Assembly: GCA_036322855.1 (NCBI GenBank)
Contig: AP027924.1
Coordinates: forward strand, 186,001-250,000
DNA: 64,000 bases
Direction of reading: 5' to 3'
DNA from: Improbicoccus pseudotrichonymphae
GTDB taxonomy: Bacteria > Bacillota > Clostridia > Oscillospirales > Acutalibacteraceae
Positions 34,901 to 45,200 of the stretch are shown in pieces; the stretch's first letter is position 1; each line of letters opens with the position of its first letter. The notes beneath the pieces were generated by a model. It saw nothing but the letters and a program-made list of their open reading frames with translations. It was not told the DNA's origin and did no database searches. Position numbers and translations under genes: made by a program.

Positions 34901-35434
34901 TAATTTATCATCATTTTTTTCATCTATTAAAAACTCTATTGTTTCAATAATTTCTGTTTTTTTGTTAATTATATCCAAATTGTTTTTTATTTCTTTTGAA
35001 TAAATTTTTTCCAAGGTTAAATTCATTGCAGTTTCTTCGATTAGAAGCATTTCTTTTTCATCGGCGATTCTAAAATTAGGAGAAATATTTAACTTTTCGA
35101 AGTTTTCTTTTAATATTTGATTACAAAAACTGTCAATTGTACCAATTTGAGCAAAATTTAATAAAAATTTTTGGCGTAATAGATTTTTATTAAAAGGATT
35201 TTCATTCAGTTCTTCCAGAATACGATCCAAAATTCTGTTTTTTATTTCTTCTGCAGCAGAAACTGTGAAAGTAACTATCAACAGCTTGTCTATATCGATT
35301 TTTTCTGAGTTTATTAATCTAAAAATTCTTTCAACAATAACTGAGGTCTTACCTGAGCCTGCTGAAGCGGAAACAACCATAAAACCATCAGAATGATTAA
35401 TTGCTTTTAATTGATTATTTTCCCATTTTTTCAT
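31916..35434 (-). CDS. addA: AddA helicase-nuclease subunit
   Basis: The 1172-aa protein is a UvrD-type helicase with C-terminal RecB-like nuclease. Walker A SASAGSGKT is at residues 22-30, motif II reads IIVDEYQDVNHLQ, QSIYSFRRSTPEIF is motif III-like, and motif VI is LLYVALTRAKENL. The nuclease has GEIDCVF and IIIDYKTDK near residue 1110. With AddB it processes double-strand breaks to start RecA repair. The start ATG overlaps the stop of the decarboxylase-family gene (ATGA). AddB is not in the window. The gene is very AT-rich (poly-Lys/Asn/Ile). Confidence 0.93.
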   Translation of the reverse strand: MKKWENNQLKAINHSDGFMVVSASAGSGKTSVIVERIFRLINSEKIDIDKLLIVTFTVSAAEEIKNRILDRILEELNENPFNKNLLRQKFLLNFAQIGTIDSFCNQILKENFEKLNISPNFRIADEKEMLLIEETAMNLTLEKIYSKEIKNNLDIINKKTEIIETIEFLIDEKNDDKLIEIILKLYKFNNNFIDDGFFFENNKKNYQEIINLKSENLEDFLNTNIGRFLKKILNENLDVVIVLLEICANLSANDENIKKAYLEKLNFDLENIKKIKFNLKKDFLYFSFSRLNPAKSVNEHLKQKIIFSRGEAKKIFNDLLEYFSFFEQKKEDLRKISSIIGNIFNFFKIFKEELKKIKQSKNIIDFNDLECFSLKILQNNGKPSKTAAELSERFEEIIVDEYQDVNHLQDRIFNLISKNKKNLFIVGDVKQSIYSFRRSTPEIFINYLNVCEKKIILSENFRSKNKILQEINYIFQNLMTKKTSMIDYKHNHEISSCINNYDIDNFYFKINIIDLTNADEIEDKNAVEAEFISEFIRNSMRKEFIYEDNKKRKITYNDFCILLRNANKKIKSHLDILNKNSIPVKSYALDNFFENEEIRIIVSLLKIINNPLDNMEITYLLTCPLFGFSLEEILKIRQEHNEDFIYFEIKKESFKNKDEIEKKCKLFLDKIDHYREKSFVLFLEELIEYIIDDSLLFAFCYSKPNSNEKILNIEKFSVLAKEFQDTTKCLSSFVDYIQNLKDKKIKINLNKEDLNLDYVKIISIHKSKGLEFPICILAGCSNEFLSDYDEVIMDSKIGMGIKLKNENGTVKFQNIIRKICEKKLNQEKISEEIRLLYVALTRAKENLTIMITEKDLKRKIENIIKYYVIYKECENKLIEDFYFKNCKSFSDWILYLIIKKTDSDNYENFIKKVSLDKNIKILSYKEVNIFENNSKNIEKYEMLEENINFSDYFSEKMKKRFDFIYKNSEEKIPLKISASKLASKNNWQDFASVFPSFINDKFSQTEIGIAIHTLLSISNFDILLKNYDYHLKLLFSEKKISERQFKILVQELNKLRIKKFLIGELGQRLMQSKKIFREYQFSILENFDKNNKPTMIQGEIDCVFQENNEFIIIDYKTDKIFHIDELLNKYANQLQIYKKAFEKCEKTKVNELIIYSFHLNSFINIDKKYQNF

Positions 35435-36822
35435 TTTATTACTTTTATATAAGAAAAATTATTTTCAACCAAATATTTCAATTCTTTAATACCTATTAAC
35501 TGCCCCGGAAAAATAAATGGTACACCCGGCGGATAATTGCAAATTACTTGTGCAGAAACCTCGCCTAACGAATATACAACTTTGACGATTTTATACGGCA
35601 AAAATAAAGATTTTTTGATAGGAATTTTAAACAATGCACGACCGAAACATTTTTTTTTACTAAAAATAGAACGAGCTTTGAATTCTGATTTTAATTTTTG
35701 ATATTCAAGAGCGTTTTCTAGTCTTGTAAAATCCTTATTTTTATTAAAAATAGATGATATCAAAACCACTTTTTTATCAAATACAAACTCAGGTTCGATT
35801 TTATTTTTAAAGAAATATTCGGATATCATTTTATCATTGCAACAGAATTTAGAAAAATCCAAAAGTATCCTCATAGGATCAGAACAACTTTTGTCCAAAA
35901 CTCCGAATTTCAAAGCTTTATCTTTTATTTTTTTTATTTTTTCTAGTTTCTTTTTAAAACTTAAATTTATATAAGTTTTAAATTTAAATAAATTCAAAAA
36001 TTCTTGTATGGAAATCAAAGTTAAAAACGAAGGACTGCTTGATCCAAACAATGACATATCATTTTTCATGAAAGATTTTATATCTTTTGATTTGAAATTT
36101 AAATTTTTTACAACGTTTTTACTTATATGCAACCAGGCGCCACCTGTAAGAACCGGCAGTGTTTTATGAGCCGAATCGGCGCATGCATCCGCCCCTAAAT
36201 CTATTGGATGCATTGGCGGCCGACCATCAATTGAATTCAAAAACTTCAAATGTGCACCGTGGGCATTATCAACAATCAAGGGTATATTACCTATAATTTT
36301 TTTAATTTTTGAAATATCGGCAATTCTTCCGAAATAATCCGGGCTGGTAATAAAAACCGCACTTATATTTTTATTCCTTTTGAGCGAGTCCTTCACTTGT
36401 TCGACAGAAACTTGTTCATATGGTAAATCATTAATCCATATCGGAGATATCTTTAGTAAAATCATTGCGTTTAATGCAGATTTATGAATATTTCTCGCAA
36501 TCAATATTTTTCCGCCGCACGGTAAAAAAAATCTGAGCATTGTTTGTATACAAAGAGTATTACCCCCCGTCGAGACTACACTTATACCAGAACCATATAA
36601 TCCACATAGCCTATCTTCGATTTTTCCCACAAACACACCGGGATTATACAAATCATCTGTAGATTCCAATTCGGTGAGATCAAATTCGCTCAGTTTTTTA
36701 GCTTTGTTTAACCGATGCAATCTACTTAGAAAATTAAATTTCAGATTACCTTTATGGCCGGGCACATGAAAAGACGATCTATCTAGTTCCAAATATTTTT
36801 TTAATAAATCCCCATATGCCAA
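35431..36822 (-). CDS. Orn/Lys/Arg decarboxylase-family PLP enzyme
   Basis: The 463-aa protein has the group III decarboxylase pattern: SSFHVPGHKG at the N-terminus, TELESTDDLYNPGV, the substrate loop GGNTLCIQTML, VDNAHGAHLKF, and the PLP Lys in ADSAHKTLPVLTGGAWLHI. The length suits the short Firmicute SpeA/YaaO type. Substrate (arginine, lysine or ornithine) cannot be told from the sequence. TTG at 36822 follows the rpmB stop directly and has GGAA upstream; a longer frame would run into rpmB. It overlaps addA by four bases, so the genes are co-transcribed. Confidence 0.9.
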   Translation of the reverse strand: MAYGDLLKKYLELDRSSFHVPGHKGNLKFNFLSRLHRLNKAKKLSEFDLTELESTDDLYNPGVFVGKIEDRLCGLYGSGISVVSTGGNTLCIQTMLRFFLPCGGKILIARNIHKSALNAMILLKISPIWINDLPYEQVSVEQVKDSLKRNKNISAVFITSPDYFGRIADISKIKKIIGNIPLIVDNAHGAHLKFLNSIDGRPPMHPIDLGADACADSAHKTLPVLTGGAWLHISKNVVKNLNFKSKDIKSFMKNDMSLFGSSSPSFLTLISIQEFLNLFKFKTYINLSFKKKLEKIKKIKDKALKFGVLDKSCSDPMRILLDFSKFCCNDKMISEYFFKNKIEPEFVFDKKVVLISSIFNKNKDFTRLENALEYQKLKSEFKARSIFSKKKCFGRALFKIPIKKSLFLPYKIVKVVYSLGEVSAQVICNYPPGVPFIFPGQLIGIKELKYLVENNFSYIKVIK

Positions 36823-36824
36823 GA

Positions 36825-37007
36825 TTAATTTTCCAGCTTCCCGGAGCGTATGCACCCAGAACAAACGTTAAAACGTTTCTTAATCCCATTAATTAAAACC
36901 CTAGCCTTACGTATGTTAGGTTTCCAGGTACGATTAGACCTCCTATGAGAGTGCGAAACCTTTATCCCAAAACAAACCTTCTTATTGCAAAAATCACATT
37001 TTGACAT
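36825..37007 (-). CDS. rpmB: 50S ribosomal protein L28
   Basis: The 60-aa protein is L28 of the zinc-binding type, with CDFC near the N-terminus and CSGC near the C-terminus. The VSHSHRRSNRTWKPNI core is diagnostic. ATG at 37007 follows a GAGGTG site. It is part of the 50S subunit. Confidence 0.95.
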   Translation of the reverse strand: MSKCDFCNKKVCFGIKVSHSHRRSNRTWKPNIRKARVLINGIKKRFNVCSGCIRSGKLEN

Positions 37008-37008
37008 A

Positions 37009-37365
37009 TTAATCACCTCGAGTTTCTTTCTTGACTAATTTCGATAAGGACGAAGCCAATCCGTCTAAAACATGACTGCCGTTTGAAACAACACTGCAAA
37101 CATCCAACACAAAATCGGTATCTATGTAAGAGCCAACGTAAGAGCCAACGCCTCCGGAAACTTCTTCCGGAATTTTTTTGTTTTTTAAAATCTCAGATAA
37201 AAACAAAATCTTTTCTTTGTATTCATCAAATTCCATATTTGTCAAATACTTTCTGGAAAATTCATAAGTATCCTCAACTGTCTTTTTATTAGCAAATTCC
37301 TTGGATACTTTTTCATTTTCAACTAAAATCCTCAAAAAATTTACAAAACTATCTTTCTTGTCCAT
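37009..37365 (-). CDS. possible double-glycine leader peptide between serS and rpmB
   Basis: The 118-aa protein has a helical N-terminal region of about 70 residues that starts MDKKDSFVNFLRILVENEKV, as in Nif11-like leaders, and reaches IPEEVSGG, a possible double-glycine site. The remaining 46 residues begin VGSYVGSYIDTDF, contain one Cys and end with a basic stretch. AGGTGG lies eight bases before the ATG. The stop is adjacent to the rpmB start, so it is translated with housekeeping genes. The precursor reading is tentative; a small regulatory protein is an alternative. Confidence 0.55.
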   Translation of the reverse strand: MDKKDSFVNFLRILVENEKVSKEFANKKTVEDTYEFSRKYLTNMEFDEYKEKILFLSEILKNKKIPEEVSGGVGSYVGSYIDTDFVLDVCSVVSNGSHVLDGLASSLSKLVKKETRGD

Positions 37366-37377
37366 AAATAGCACCAC

Positions 37378-38601
37378 CTACACTCGCTTCCTGATGATTT
37401 TAGCATCAAAAATATATTTTTGCAATTTTTTAGGTATTATTACACTGCCATCTTCTTGTTGGTTATTTTCAAGTATGGCGAAAATCGCACGATCTGTTAT
37501 TTCTGTAGACGAAACCGTATGCGGAAAAAATTTTTTCCCGTTCGAATTTATTCTTATATTTAACCTTCTTGTTTGAAAATCTGTTAAATTTGTATTAGAA
37601 TGTGTCTCCCTATATGACTCAAAAGATGGAAACCATCCTTCTACATCATACTTTTTGTAACCTGGAGCGCCCATGTCGCCAATGCAAACCCTAACAATTC
37701 TGTAAGGTATTTCCAACATTTGCATTAATTCCTCTATATTTTCAAGGCACTTTTTGTGCCATTTTTCAGATTCTTCGGGATGGCAAAAAATTATTTGTTC
37801 CATTTTATGAAACTGATGCACTCTGAAGCCCCCCTTTGAATGCTTACCATAGGAACCTGATTCGGTGCGAAAACACGGCGTAACTGCCGAGTATAATAAT
37901 GGAAGTTTTTTTTCGTCTAAAATTTCATTATCATGAAAAGCCAATATAGTCTGCTCGGAAGTGCCTATTGGATACAGATTTTCGTTTTCGATTTTGTAAT
38001 TTTGCTCAGGTTCAAACGGGAAATACCCAGTGCCCATAAAAGTACGATGAGAAGCCAAAACAGGAGGAATCAAAAATTCAAATCCTTTACTTCTTAATAA
38101 ATCCCTTGCCAAACCATACACGGCAAATGCTAAATCTGCTCCCAAACCAACTAAATAATAAAAACCATTGCCAGATACCTTTGCCCCGCGCGCTAAATCA
38201 AATATCCCAAGGCGTTCCCCGATTATCTCATGAGATTCCGGTTTGAAATCAAACTTTCTTATATTTCCACATCTTTTTATTTCTTGATTATCAGCATCAC
38301 TTGCGCCTTCCGGTGTATCTGCGGCCAAAACATTAGGCAAAGAGAGCCAAATTTTATTGCGTTTGTCTTCTAAAACGTCTACCTCTTCTTTTAACTTAAC
38401 TATTTTATTTTTTAATTCCAAAGCTCTTTCACGGTTACCGGTACGTTTTTGCTCGGCTCTTAATGAATCAAATTCCATTTTTTTAGAATTCAGCTCAGAA
38501 TTAATGCCGAGAAATTCTTCCACATTTACATTGCATTTTCTTTTTTTAAATAAATTCTGAGCCTCTGCCGGATTATTTTTTATAAAATTCAAATCAATCA
38601 C
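37378..38601 (-). CDS. serS: seryl-tRNA synthetase
   Basis: The 407-aa protein has the N-terminal coiled-coil tRNA arm (residues 25-100) and the class II core: GTGYFPFEPEQNY, the Ser-binding TSEQT, motif 2 CFRTESGSYGKHSKGGFRVHQF, and motif 3 near the C-terminus with a degenerate terminal region. GTG at 38601 follows AGGTGG; a longer in-frame ATG lacks a site. It charges tRNA-Ser. Confidence 0.95.
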   Translation of the reverse strand: MIDLNFIKNNPAEAQNLFKKRKCNVNVEEFLGINSELNSKKMEFDSLRAEQKRTGNRERALELKNKIVKLKEEVDVLEDKRNKIWLSLPNVLAADTPEGASDADNQEIKRCGNIRKFDFKPESHEIIGERLGIFDLARGAKVSGNGFYYLVGLGADLAFAVYGLARDLLRSKGFEFLIPPVLASHRTFMGTGYFPFEPEQNYKIENENLYPIGTSEQTILAFHDNEILDEKKLPLLYSAVTPCFRTESGSYGKHSKGGFRVHQFHKMEQIIFCHPEESEKWHKKCLENIEELMQMLEIPYRIVRVCIGDMGAPGYKKYDVEGWFPSFESYRETHSNTNLTDFQTRRLNIRINSNGKKFFPHTVSSTEITDRAIFAILENNQQEDGSVIIPKKLQKYIFDAKIIRKRV

Positions 38602-38640
38602 AATAACATCCACCTATAATTATTTACTAAAACTAAATGT

Positions 38641-41600
38641 TCAAATCATAGATTGTAACATATTCTCGTAACTTTCTTCTTTGCTGATCATCAGACTTCT
38701 ATAAAAATCGAGTCCTGTACCAGCCGGAATTAATTTTCCTACGATAATATTTTCTTTCAATCCAACCAAGTAGTCTGTTTTACCTTTTATGGCAGAATCT
38801 GTGAGTACTTTTGTTGTTTCTTGGAATGAAGCCGATGACAAAAACGAATCCGAAGAAAGTGATGCTTTGGTTACACCCAAAAGAATAAACTTCCCAACGG
38901 CTTTACTTAAATTTTCGCCCTTTTTATTTTTTTCTTCGATGATGACATTTTGATCATTAAAATCACAAACATCCACAACCGAACCCGATACCAAATTCGT
39001 ATCACCGGGATCTTCTATCCTGATCTTTTTCATCATCTGTTTAACAATGATTTCAATATGTTTATCGTTTATATCAACTCCGTGTAACCTATATACACGT
39101 TGAACCTCTTTTATTAAATAAGTTTGAACTGCTTCCGTACCCTTTATGGCCAATATGTCATGAGGATTGATAGATCCCTCGGTCAAGACTTCACCTGGTT
39201 CAACTTTCTGCCCTTCTTCGACTAAAATTAAAGATCCAAAAGGTACAACATAAACGCCTTCTTCCTCATTTTCGTCATTTTCTACAATTATGCTTCTCAG
39301 TTTCCTGGTCTCATCAAACCGAATCCTTCCCTTTTTCTCATTTAAAATTCCAAGTTTCTTAGGTTTTCTGGCTTCAAAAAGCTCTTCAACTCTTGGTAAT
39401 CCCTGAGTAATATCATCCGAAGCTATACCTCCTGTATGGAATGTTTTCATGGTAAGTTGAGTACCTGGTTCGCCAATGGATTGAGCCGATATAATTCCTA
39501 CAGGCTCTCCTATGGCCGGCAATATACCGGTGGCCAAGTTTAAGCCATAACACTTCTGACACACTCCGTGTCTCATTCCACACGTCAAAATTGAACGAAT
39601 TTCTACTTCTTTAATTCCTTCGTTTTCGATAATTTTAATGTCTTCATCATCAATCAACTTATCTTTTGAAATCAATAAGTTACCGTCTTTATTCTCTAGA
39701 TTTTTGAATAAATATCTCCCTATAAGGCGCTCACGAAATGTTTCGATAACTTCTACACCATCGGTTATTGCAAACACCTTAAATCCTTTTTCTGTTTTGC
39801 AGTCAATATCCGTTACCGTTACATCATGTGAAACGTCTATTAAACGTCTTGTTAAATAACCTGCATCTCCCGTTCTTAACGAGGTGTCTGAAGAACCTTT
39901 TCTAGCACCACGAGACGAAATAAAGTATTCAAGAACGTTAAGCCCTTCCCGGTAGTTAGAACGTATTGGAACATCGATCGTCTTTCCAGAGGGTGTTGCA
40001 ATAAGACCACGCATTCCGGAAAGTTGTTTTATTTGGCTCATAGACCCTCTAGCTCCGGAATCTATCATCATGTGTATGGGATTTGTTTCAGAAAAATAAT
40101 CTTTAAGTTTCGCAGTTAAATCATCTGTTGCTTTAAACCAAATATTTATGGCTTGTGTTCTTTTTTCTTCGAATGAAATCAAGCCTTCTTTAAAATAATT
40201 ATTGACAACGTCAATTTCTCTTTCGGCACCCTCTAAAATTTCTCTTTTTATATCAGGTATAACCGCATCTTTTACAGACACGGTAATGGCACCTTGCGTA
40301 GAATATTTAAATCCAATATCTTTTACGTCATCAAGAATTTTAGAGGTTTTCTGAATTCCATGAGATTTTATGCATCTATCGAAAATTAAATCCATCTTTT
40401 TTTTGTCTACAACAAAATCTATTTCAAGATCATATTTATTTTCTTCTATTGTGCGATCTACAAAACCAAGATCTTGAGGTATGAGCTCATTAAATATTAT
40501 TCTACCGGGAGTTGTCTCAATGATTTTAAAAGAACAATTACCATCCGATGTTTCAATTTTTCTTCTTACTTTTACTATGCTGTGTAAGGATAAAATATCA
40601 TTATCATATGCCAACAAAACTTCGTGAAAATCCTTAAAGACTTTATTTTCACCCTTTAGTCCCTCTATTTTTAATGTTAAATAATAAACACCCAAAACCA
40701 TATCTTTTGTCGGAACAGTTATGGGTTTTCCGTCTGAAGGTTTTAGAAGATTTTCCGAAGACAACATTAAAAACCGTGATTCTGCCTGAGATTCCACCGA
40801 TAACGGCAAGTGCACCGCCATTTGGTCACCGTCAAAATCCGCGTTAAAAGCACCACAAACCAGCGGGTGTAATTTTATTGCACGACCCTCCACCAAAATA
40901 GGTTCAAAAGCTTGAATATTTAGCCTATGAAGCGTGGGAGCTCTGTTTAACAAAACCAACCTATCTTTTATAACTGTTTCCAATGCATCCCAAACAAATT
41001 CACTGGCTCTTTCCACAGCCTTTCTTGCAGATTTTATGTTACTTGTCTTACCTGTTTCTACAAGTCTTTTCATAATAAAAGGCTTGAATAATTCCAGAGC
41101 CATTTCTTTCGGAATTCCGCACTGATAAATTTTTAATTCGGGTCCAACGACAATAACAGAACGCCCCGAGTAATCTACCCTTTTTCCCAGCAAATTTTGT
41201 CTGAAACGTCCCTGTTTACCTTTCAACATATCTGACAATGATTTAAGAGGTCTGTTGTTCGCAGTTGTTACTCCACTTCCTCTTCGACCATTGTCTACCA
41301 GATTGTCAACGGCCTCCTGCAGCATTCTTTTTTCGTTCTTCACGATTATATCGGGAGCACCCAATGATAACAAACGATACAGTCGATTATTTCTATTTAT
41401 GACCCTTCTATACAAGTCATTTAAATCTGAAGTAGCAAACCTTCCGCCGTCTAACTGAACCATTGGTCGTAAATCCGGAGGTATAACAGGAATACAATCG
41501 AGAATCATCCATTCGGGTTTATTCCCGGATTTTCGAAAAGCTTCTACAACTTCCAATCTCTTTAATATTTTTAACCGCTTTGGGCCCAAAAAGTCGGAAT

Positions 41601-42189
41601 TCAACAATTCATTTTTTAATTGCTCTGACAATTTGTCTAAATCTAACTCTGAAAGAAGCTTTTTTATAGTTTCGGCACCAATTCCGGCGTCGAAATCATC
41701 CTCATATTTTTCCCTTAAATCTCTATATTCTTTTTCACTAAGAATTTGGTATTTAAATACTTCGCCAACATCTTTCGGATTAACAACTATATATGAGACA
41801 AAATAAAGGACTTTTTCTAAATTTTTAGGAGTAATATCCAACAATAACGCCATTTTTGACGGCGTTCCTTTGAAATACCATATATGAGAAACCGGGGCAG
41901 CCAGTTCTATATGGCCCAATCTTTCACGTCTATATTTAGATCTGGTTACTTCAACCCCACAACGTTCGCAAATCTTTCCTTTGTATCTGATACGCTTATA
42001 CTTACCACAATGGCATTCCCAATCTCTTCGTGGGCCAAAAATTTTCTCACAAAACAAACCGTCAGGTTCAGGTTTAAGGCTTCTATAATTTATAGTTTCT
42101 GGTTTTTTTACTTCTCCGCGCGACCACGTCCTTATCTTATCAGGGGAGGCTAACTTTACTTTCATGGAACAAAAAATATCAAATACCAT
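38641..42189 (-). CDS. rpoC: RNA polymerase beta' subunit
   Basis: The 1182-aa protein contains the zinc finger CHCGKYKRIRYKGKICERCG, the catalytic NADFDGDQ, the RNLLGKRVDYSGRS switch region, a trigger-loop/bridge area with GSRGARKGSSDTSL-like RGARKG, and the second zinc site CGMRHGVCQKCYG. ATG at 42189 has AGGAGT upstream. The gene follows rpoB with a 96-base gap and forms the core enzyme with it. Confidence 0.97.
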   Translation of the reverse strand: MVFDIFCSMKVKLASPDKIRTWSRGEVKKPETINYRSLKPEPDGLFCEKIFGPRRDWECHCGKYKRIRYKGKICERCGVEVTRSKYRRERLGHIELAAPVSHIWYFKGTPSKMALLLDITPKNLEKVLYFVSYIVVNPKDVGEVFKYQILSEKEYRDLREKYEDDFDAGIGAETIKKLLSELDLDKLSEQLKNELLNSDFLGPKRLKILKRLEVVEAFRKSGNKPEWMILDCIPVIPPDLRPMVQLDGGRFATSDLNDLYRRVINRNNRLYRLLSLGAPDIIVKNEKRMLQEAVDNLVDNGRRGSGVTTANNRPLKSLSDMLKGKQGRFRQNLLGKRVDYSGRSVIVVGPELKIYQCGIPKEMALELFKPFIMKRLVETGKTSNIKSARKAVERASEFVWDALETVIKDRLVLLNRAPTLHRLNIQAFEPILVEGRAIKLHPLVCGAFNADFDGDQMAVHLPLSVESQAESRFLMLSSENLLKPSDGKPITVPTKDMVLGVYYLTLKIEGLKGENKVFKDFHEVLLAYDNDILSLHSIVKVRRKIETSDGNCSFKIIETTPGRIIFNELIPQDLGFVDRTIEENKYDLEIDFVVDKKKMDLIFDRCIKSHGIQKTSKILDDVKDIGFKYSTQGAITVSVKDAVIPDIKREILEGAEREIDVVNNYFKEGLISFEEKRTQAINIWFKATDDLTAKLKDYFSETNPIHMMIDSGARGSMSQIKQLSGMRGLIATPSGKTIDVPIRSNYREGLNVLEYFISSRGARKGSSDTSLRTGDAGYLTRRLIDVSHDVTVTDIDCKTEKGFKVFAITDGVEVIETFRERLIGRYLFKNLENKDGNLLISKDKLIDDEDIKIIENEGIKEVEIRSILTCGMRHGVCQKCYGLNLATGILPAIGEPVGIISAQSIGEPGTQLTMKTFHTGGIASDDITQGLPRVEELFEARKPKKLGILNEKKGRIRFDETRKLRSIIVENDENEEEGVYVVPFGSLILVEEGQKVEPGEVLTEGSINPHDILAIKGTEAVQTYLIKEVQRVYRLHGVDINDKHIEIIVKQMMKKIRIEDPGDTNLVSGSVVDVCDFNDQNVIIEEKNKKGENLSKAVGKFILLGVTKASLSSDSFLSSASFQETTKVLTDSAIKGKTDYLVGLKENIIVGKLIPAGTGLDFYRSLMISKEESYENMLQSMI

Positions 42190-42285
42190 ATTTACTCCTA
42201 AATTTTTCATATTCAAGATTCCGTAAATTTTTTCTAACTTAAAATTTGAAATTTGCAACTTATTTCTTAAATTCGAACGTTTAAA

Positions 42286-45200
42286 TTACCACATTTTTTC
42301 AACATAAGAATTGCTCATTTCTTCGTTCTTCTTAAAAATTTTGTCAACATCTTTGCTTACGCCATCATTCTGTTGCCCGAGACCCAATTTGGCAGATTCT
42401 TCCTCGGATTCCGAAATAAAATCTATAACTTTATTATTTTTATCTAAAACGCTTATATCCAGACCCAAAGACTGAAGTTCTTTTATCAATACTTTAAATG
42501 ATTCAGGCACTCCGGGGCGAGGTATATTTTGACCTTTTACTATCGCCTCATAAGTGTTAACTCTACCTGTAATATCGTCAGATTTTATAGTTAACATTTC
42601 CTGTAAAGTGTGCGCGGCGCCATATGCTTCTAGAGCCCAAACTTCCATTTCCCCCAACCTTTGTCCGCCGAAACGTGACTTACCACCCAAAGGTTGTTGT
42701 GTAACTAATGAATACGGGCCGGTGGAACGAGCATGGATTTTATCATCAACCAAGTGGTGCAATTTTAGATAATACATAACACCGACCATAACGGGGTTAT
42801 CAAAAAATTCCCCCGTTCTTCCGTCTCGCAGATAAATCTTTCCATCTTCGGGATATCCGGCCGATTCTAAACATTCAAAAATCTTTTCTTCCTTTATGTT
42901 TTCAAAAACGGGCGAAACAACCTTCCAATTTAAGCTTTTAGCTGCCAAACCTAGATGACTCTCTAAAATTTGCCCTATATTCATTCTCGCCGGGACCCCC
43001 AAGGGGTTCAAAACTATATCAAGAGGTGTTCCATCGGGCAAATATGGCATATCTTCCACCGGTAAAATCCTGGAAACAACGCCTTTGTTTCCATGTCTTC
43101 CGGCCACTTTATCACCTACGTTAATTTTCCTCTTGTTAGCAACACAACATTTAACAATTTTGTCTATCCCTGTAGGCATTTCTTCACGATTTTGATCTTT
43201 TTCCATAACTTTTATACTTATAACAATACCGCCTTCTCCATGAGGAACACGCAAAGATGTATCCCTTACCTCTCTGGATTTTTCTCCGAAAATTGCTCTT
43301 AACAATCTTTCCTCGCTTGTCAATTCGGTTTCGCCTTTCGGGGTAATTTTACCAACTAAAATATCCCCGGATGTAACCTGCGCACCTATCCTTACCACGC
43401 CGTTTTCATCTAAGTCTTTTAAACTATCTTCGTTCACATTCGGAATATCCCTGGTAATTTCTTCAGGGCCTAGTTTGGTACCACGAGCTTCCAATACATA
43501 TTCTTCTATGTGTATAGAGGTAAATATATCTTTCTTTACCATCTCTTCACTTATTAAGACCGCATCTTCGTAATTAAAACCTTCCCATGGCATAAATCCA
43601 ACAATAACATCCCTACCCAAACTTATTTCTCCGTTTTCCATTGCTGGACCATCAATCAAAACCTGACCTTTTGAAAATCTTTGGCCTTTTTCTACAATTG
43701 CTTTTTGATTAAAACATGTACTTTGATTTGTTCTGCCATATTTAATTAATTCATAAGTTTTTTTGGTATCGGAATCAAATTCTACTTCTATTTTTTTTGC
43801 ATCAACCTTCAAAACCACACCATTTTCTGGAGCTATAACACATGCTCCGGAATCTGTACCCGCTTTATATTCAATACCGGTAGCAACACTCGGTGCTTTT
43901 GAATAAATCAGCGGCACAGCTTGTTTTTGCATATTAGCTCCCATAAGAGTTCTTATAGCATCATCGTTTTCTAAAAATGGTATCATGGCAGTAGAAACAG
44001 ACACCGCCATTTTTGGCGAAACATCCATTAAATCAACTTGTTCTTTAGTCACCTCTACGAAATCATCACGGCGTCTGCAGTTGATTTTTGAATTTATAAA
44101 TCTTCCGTGTTCATCCAACGGCTCATTTGCTTGAGCTATTGTATATTCGTCTTCTTCGTCGGCACTCAAATATATAATCTCATCGGTTACAGAATTGGTT
44201 TTTTTATCAACGATTCTATAAGGAGCTTCTATGAAACCGTACTTGTTAACACGTGCATAAACGGCAAGATAAGAAATTAAACCTATGTTGATTCCTTCGG
44301 GAGTTTCAATGGGGCAAATGCGACCATAGTGTGTATAGTGCACATCCCGAACCTCAAATCCGGCTCTATCTTTTGATAATCCCCCAGGGCCGATAGCAGA
44401 TAATCTTCTCCTGTGGGCAATACTCGAAAGCGGATTCACTTGATCCATAAACTGCGAAAGCGGAGAAGAATTAAAAAAATCTTTAATGGCCGATATGATA
44501 GGTCTGATATTAATAAGAGAGTGTGGAGTTATGGTATCTAAATCCTGAGATTGCATCGTCATCCTTTCTCTTATCACTCTTTCCAATTTGGCGAAACCAG
44601 ATCTTACTTGCGCCTGTAAAAGTTCTCCAATTAACCTGATCCGTCTATTTCCCAAATGATCTATATCATCAAAATTACCTATACCATGATGTAATCCCAA
44701 CAAATAGTTTATTGAAGCAAAAATATCATCGACAGTTATGTGGCGCGGGCACAAAGAAAACTTCGAATCTTTAATTTCTTTCTTTAATTTATCCTCATCT
44801 GATGAATACTTTCTAATAATTTCAACGAGAACGTTATGTTTTACAAACTCATCTATTCCGCATTCTTTTTTAGCATCAAAAGATACAAAATCATTTATAT
44901 CCACAAAACCGCTGGAGATGACTCTGTATTCACCATCTTGAACTTTTACAAATACCTCCGAAACTCCATTTTTTTCAATTTCCAACGCCTTTTCATCGGT
45001 TATCAAATCACCGACATCGGCCAAAATCTCACCGGTCAACGAACTCACTATCTCTCTGGATACTATTCTATTTTTAATTCTATGTCTAAGAGATAATTTT
45101 TTATTGAGTTTGTATCTACCTACATCCGAGGTGTCATATCTTCTTTGATCGAAAAACATACCGTTAACAAAACTTTGTATATTATCTATGGAAGGAGGAT

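Noticed and set aside
36825..36864. Longer decarboxylase start inside rpmB
   Set aside because: It would overlap rpmB by 40 bases; the TTG at 36822 directly after the rpmB stop is more natural.
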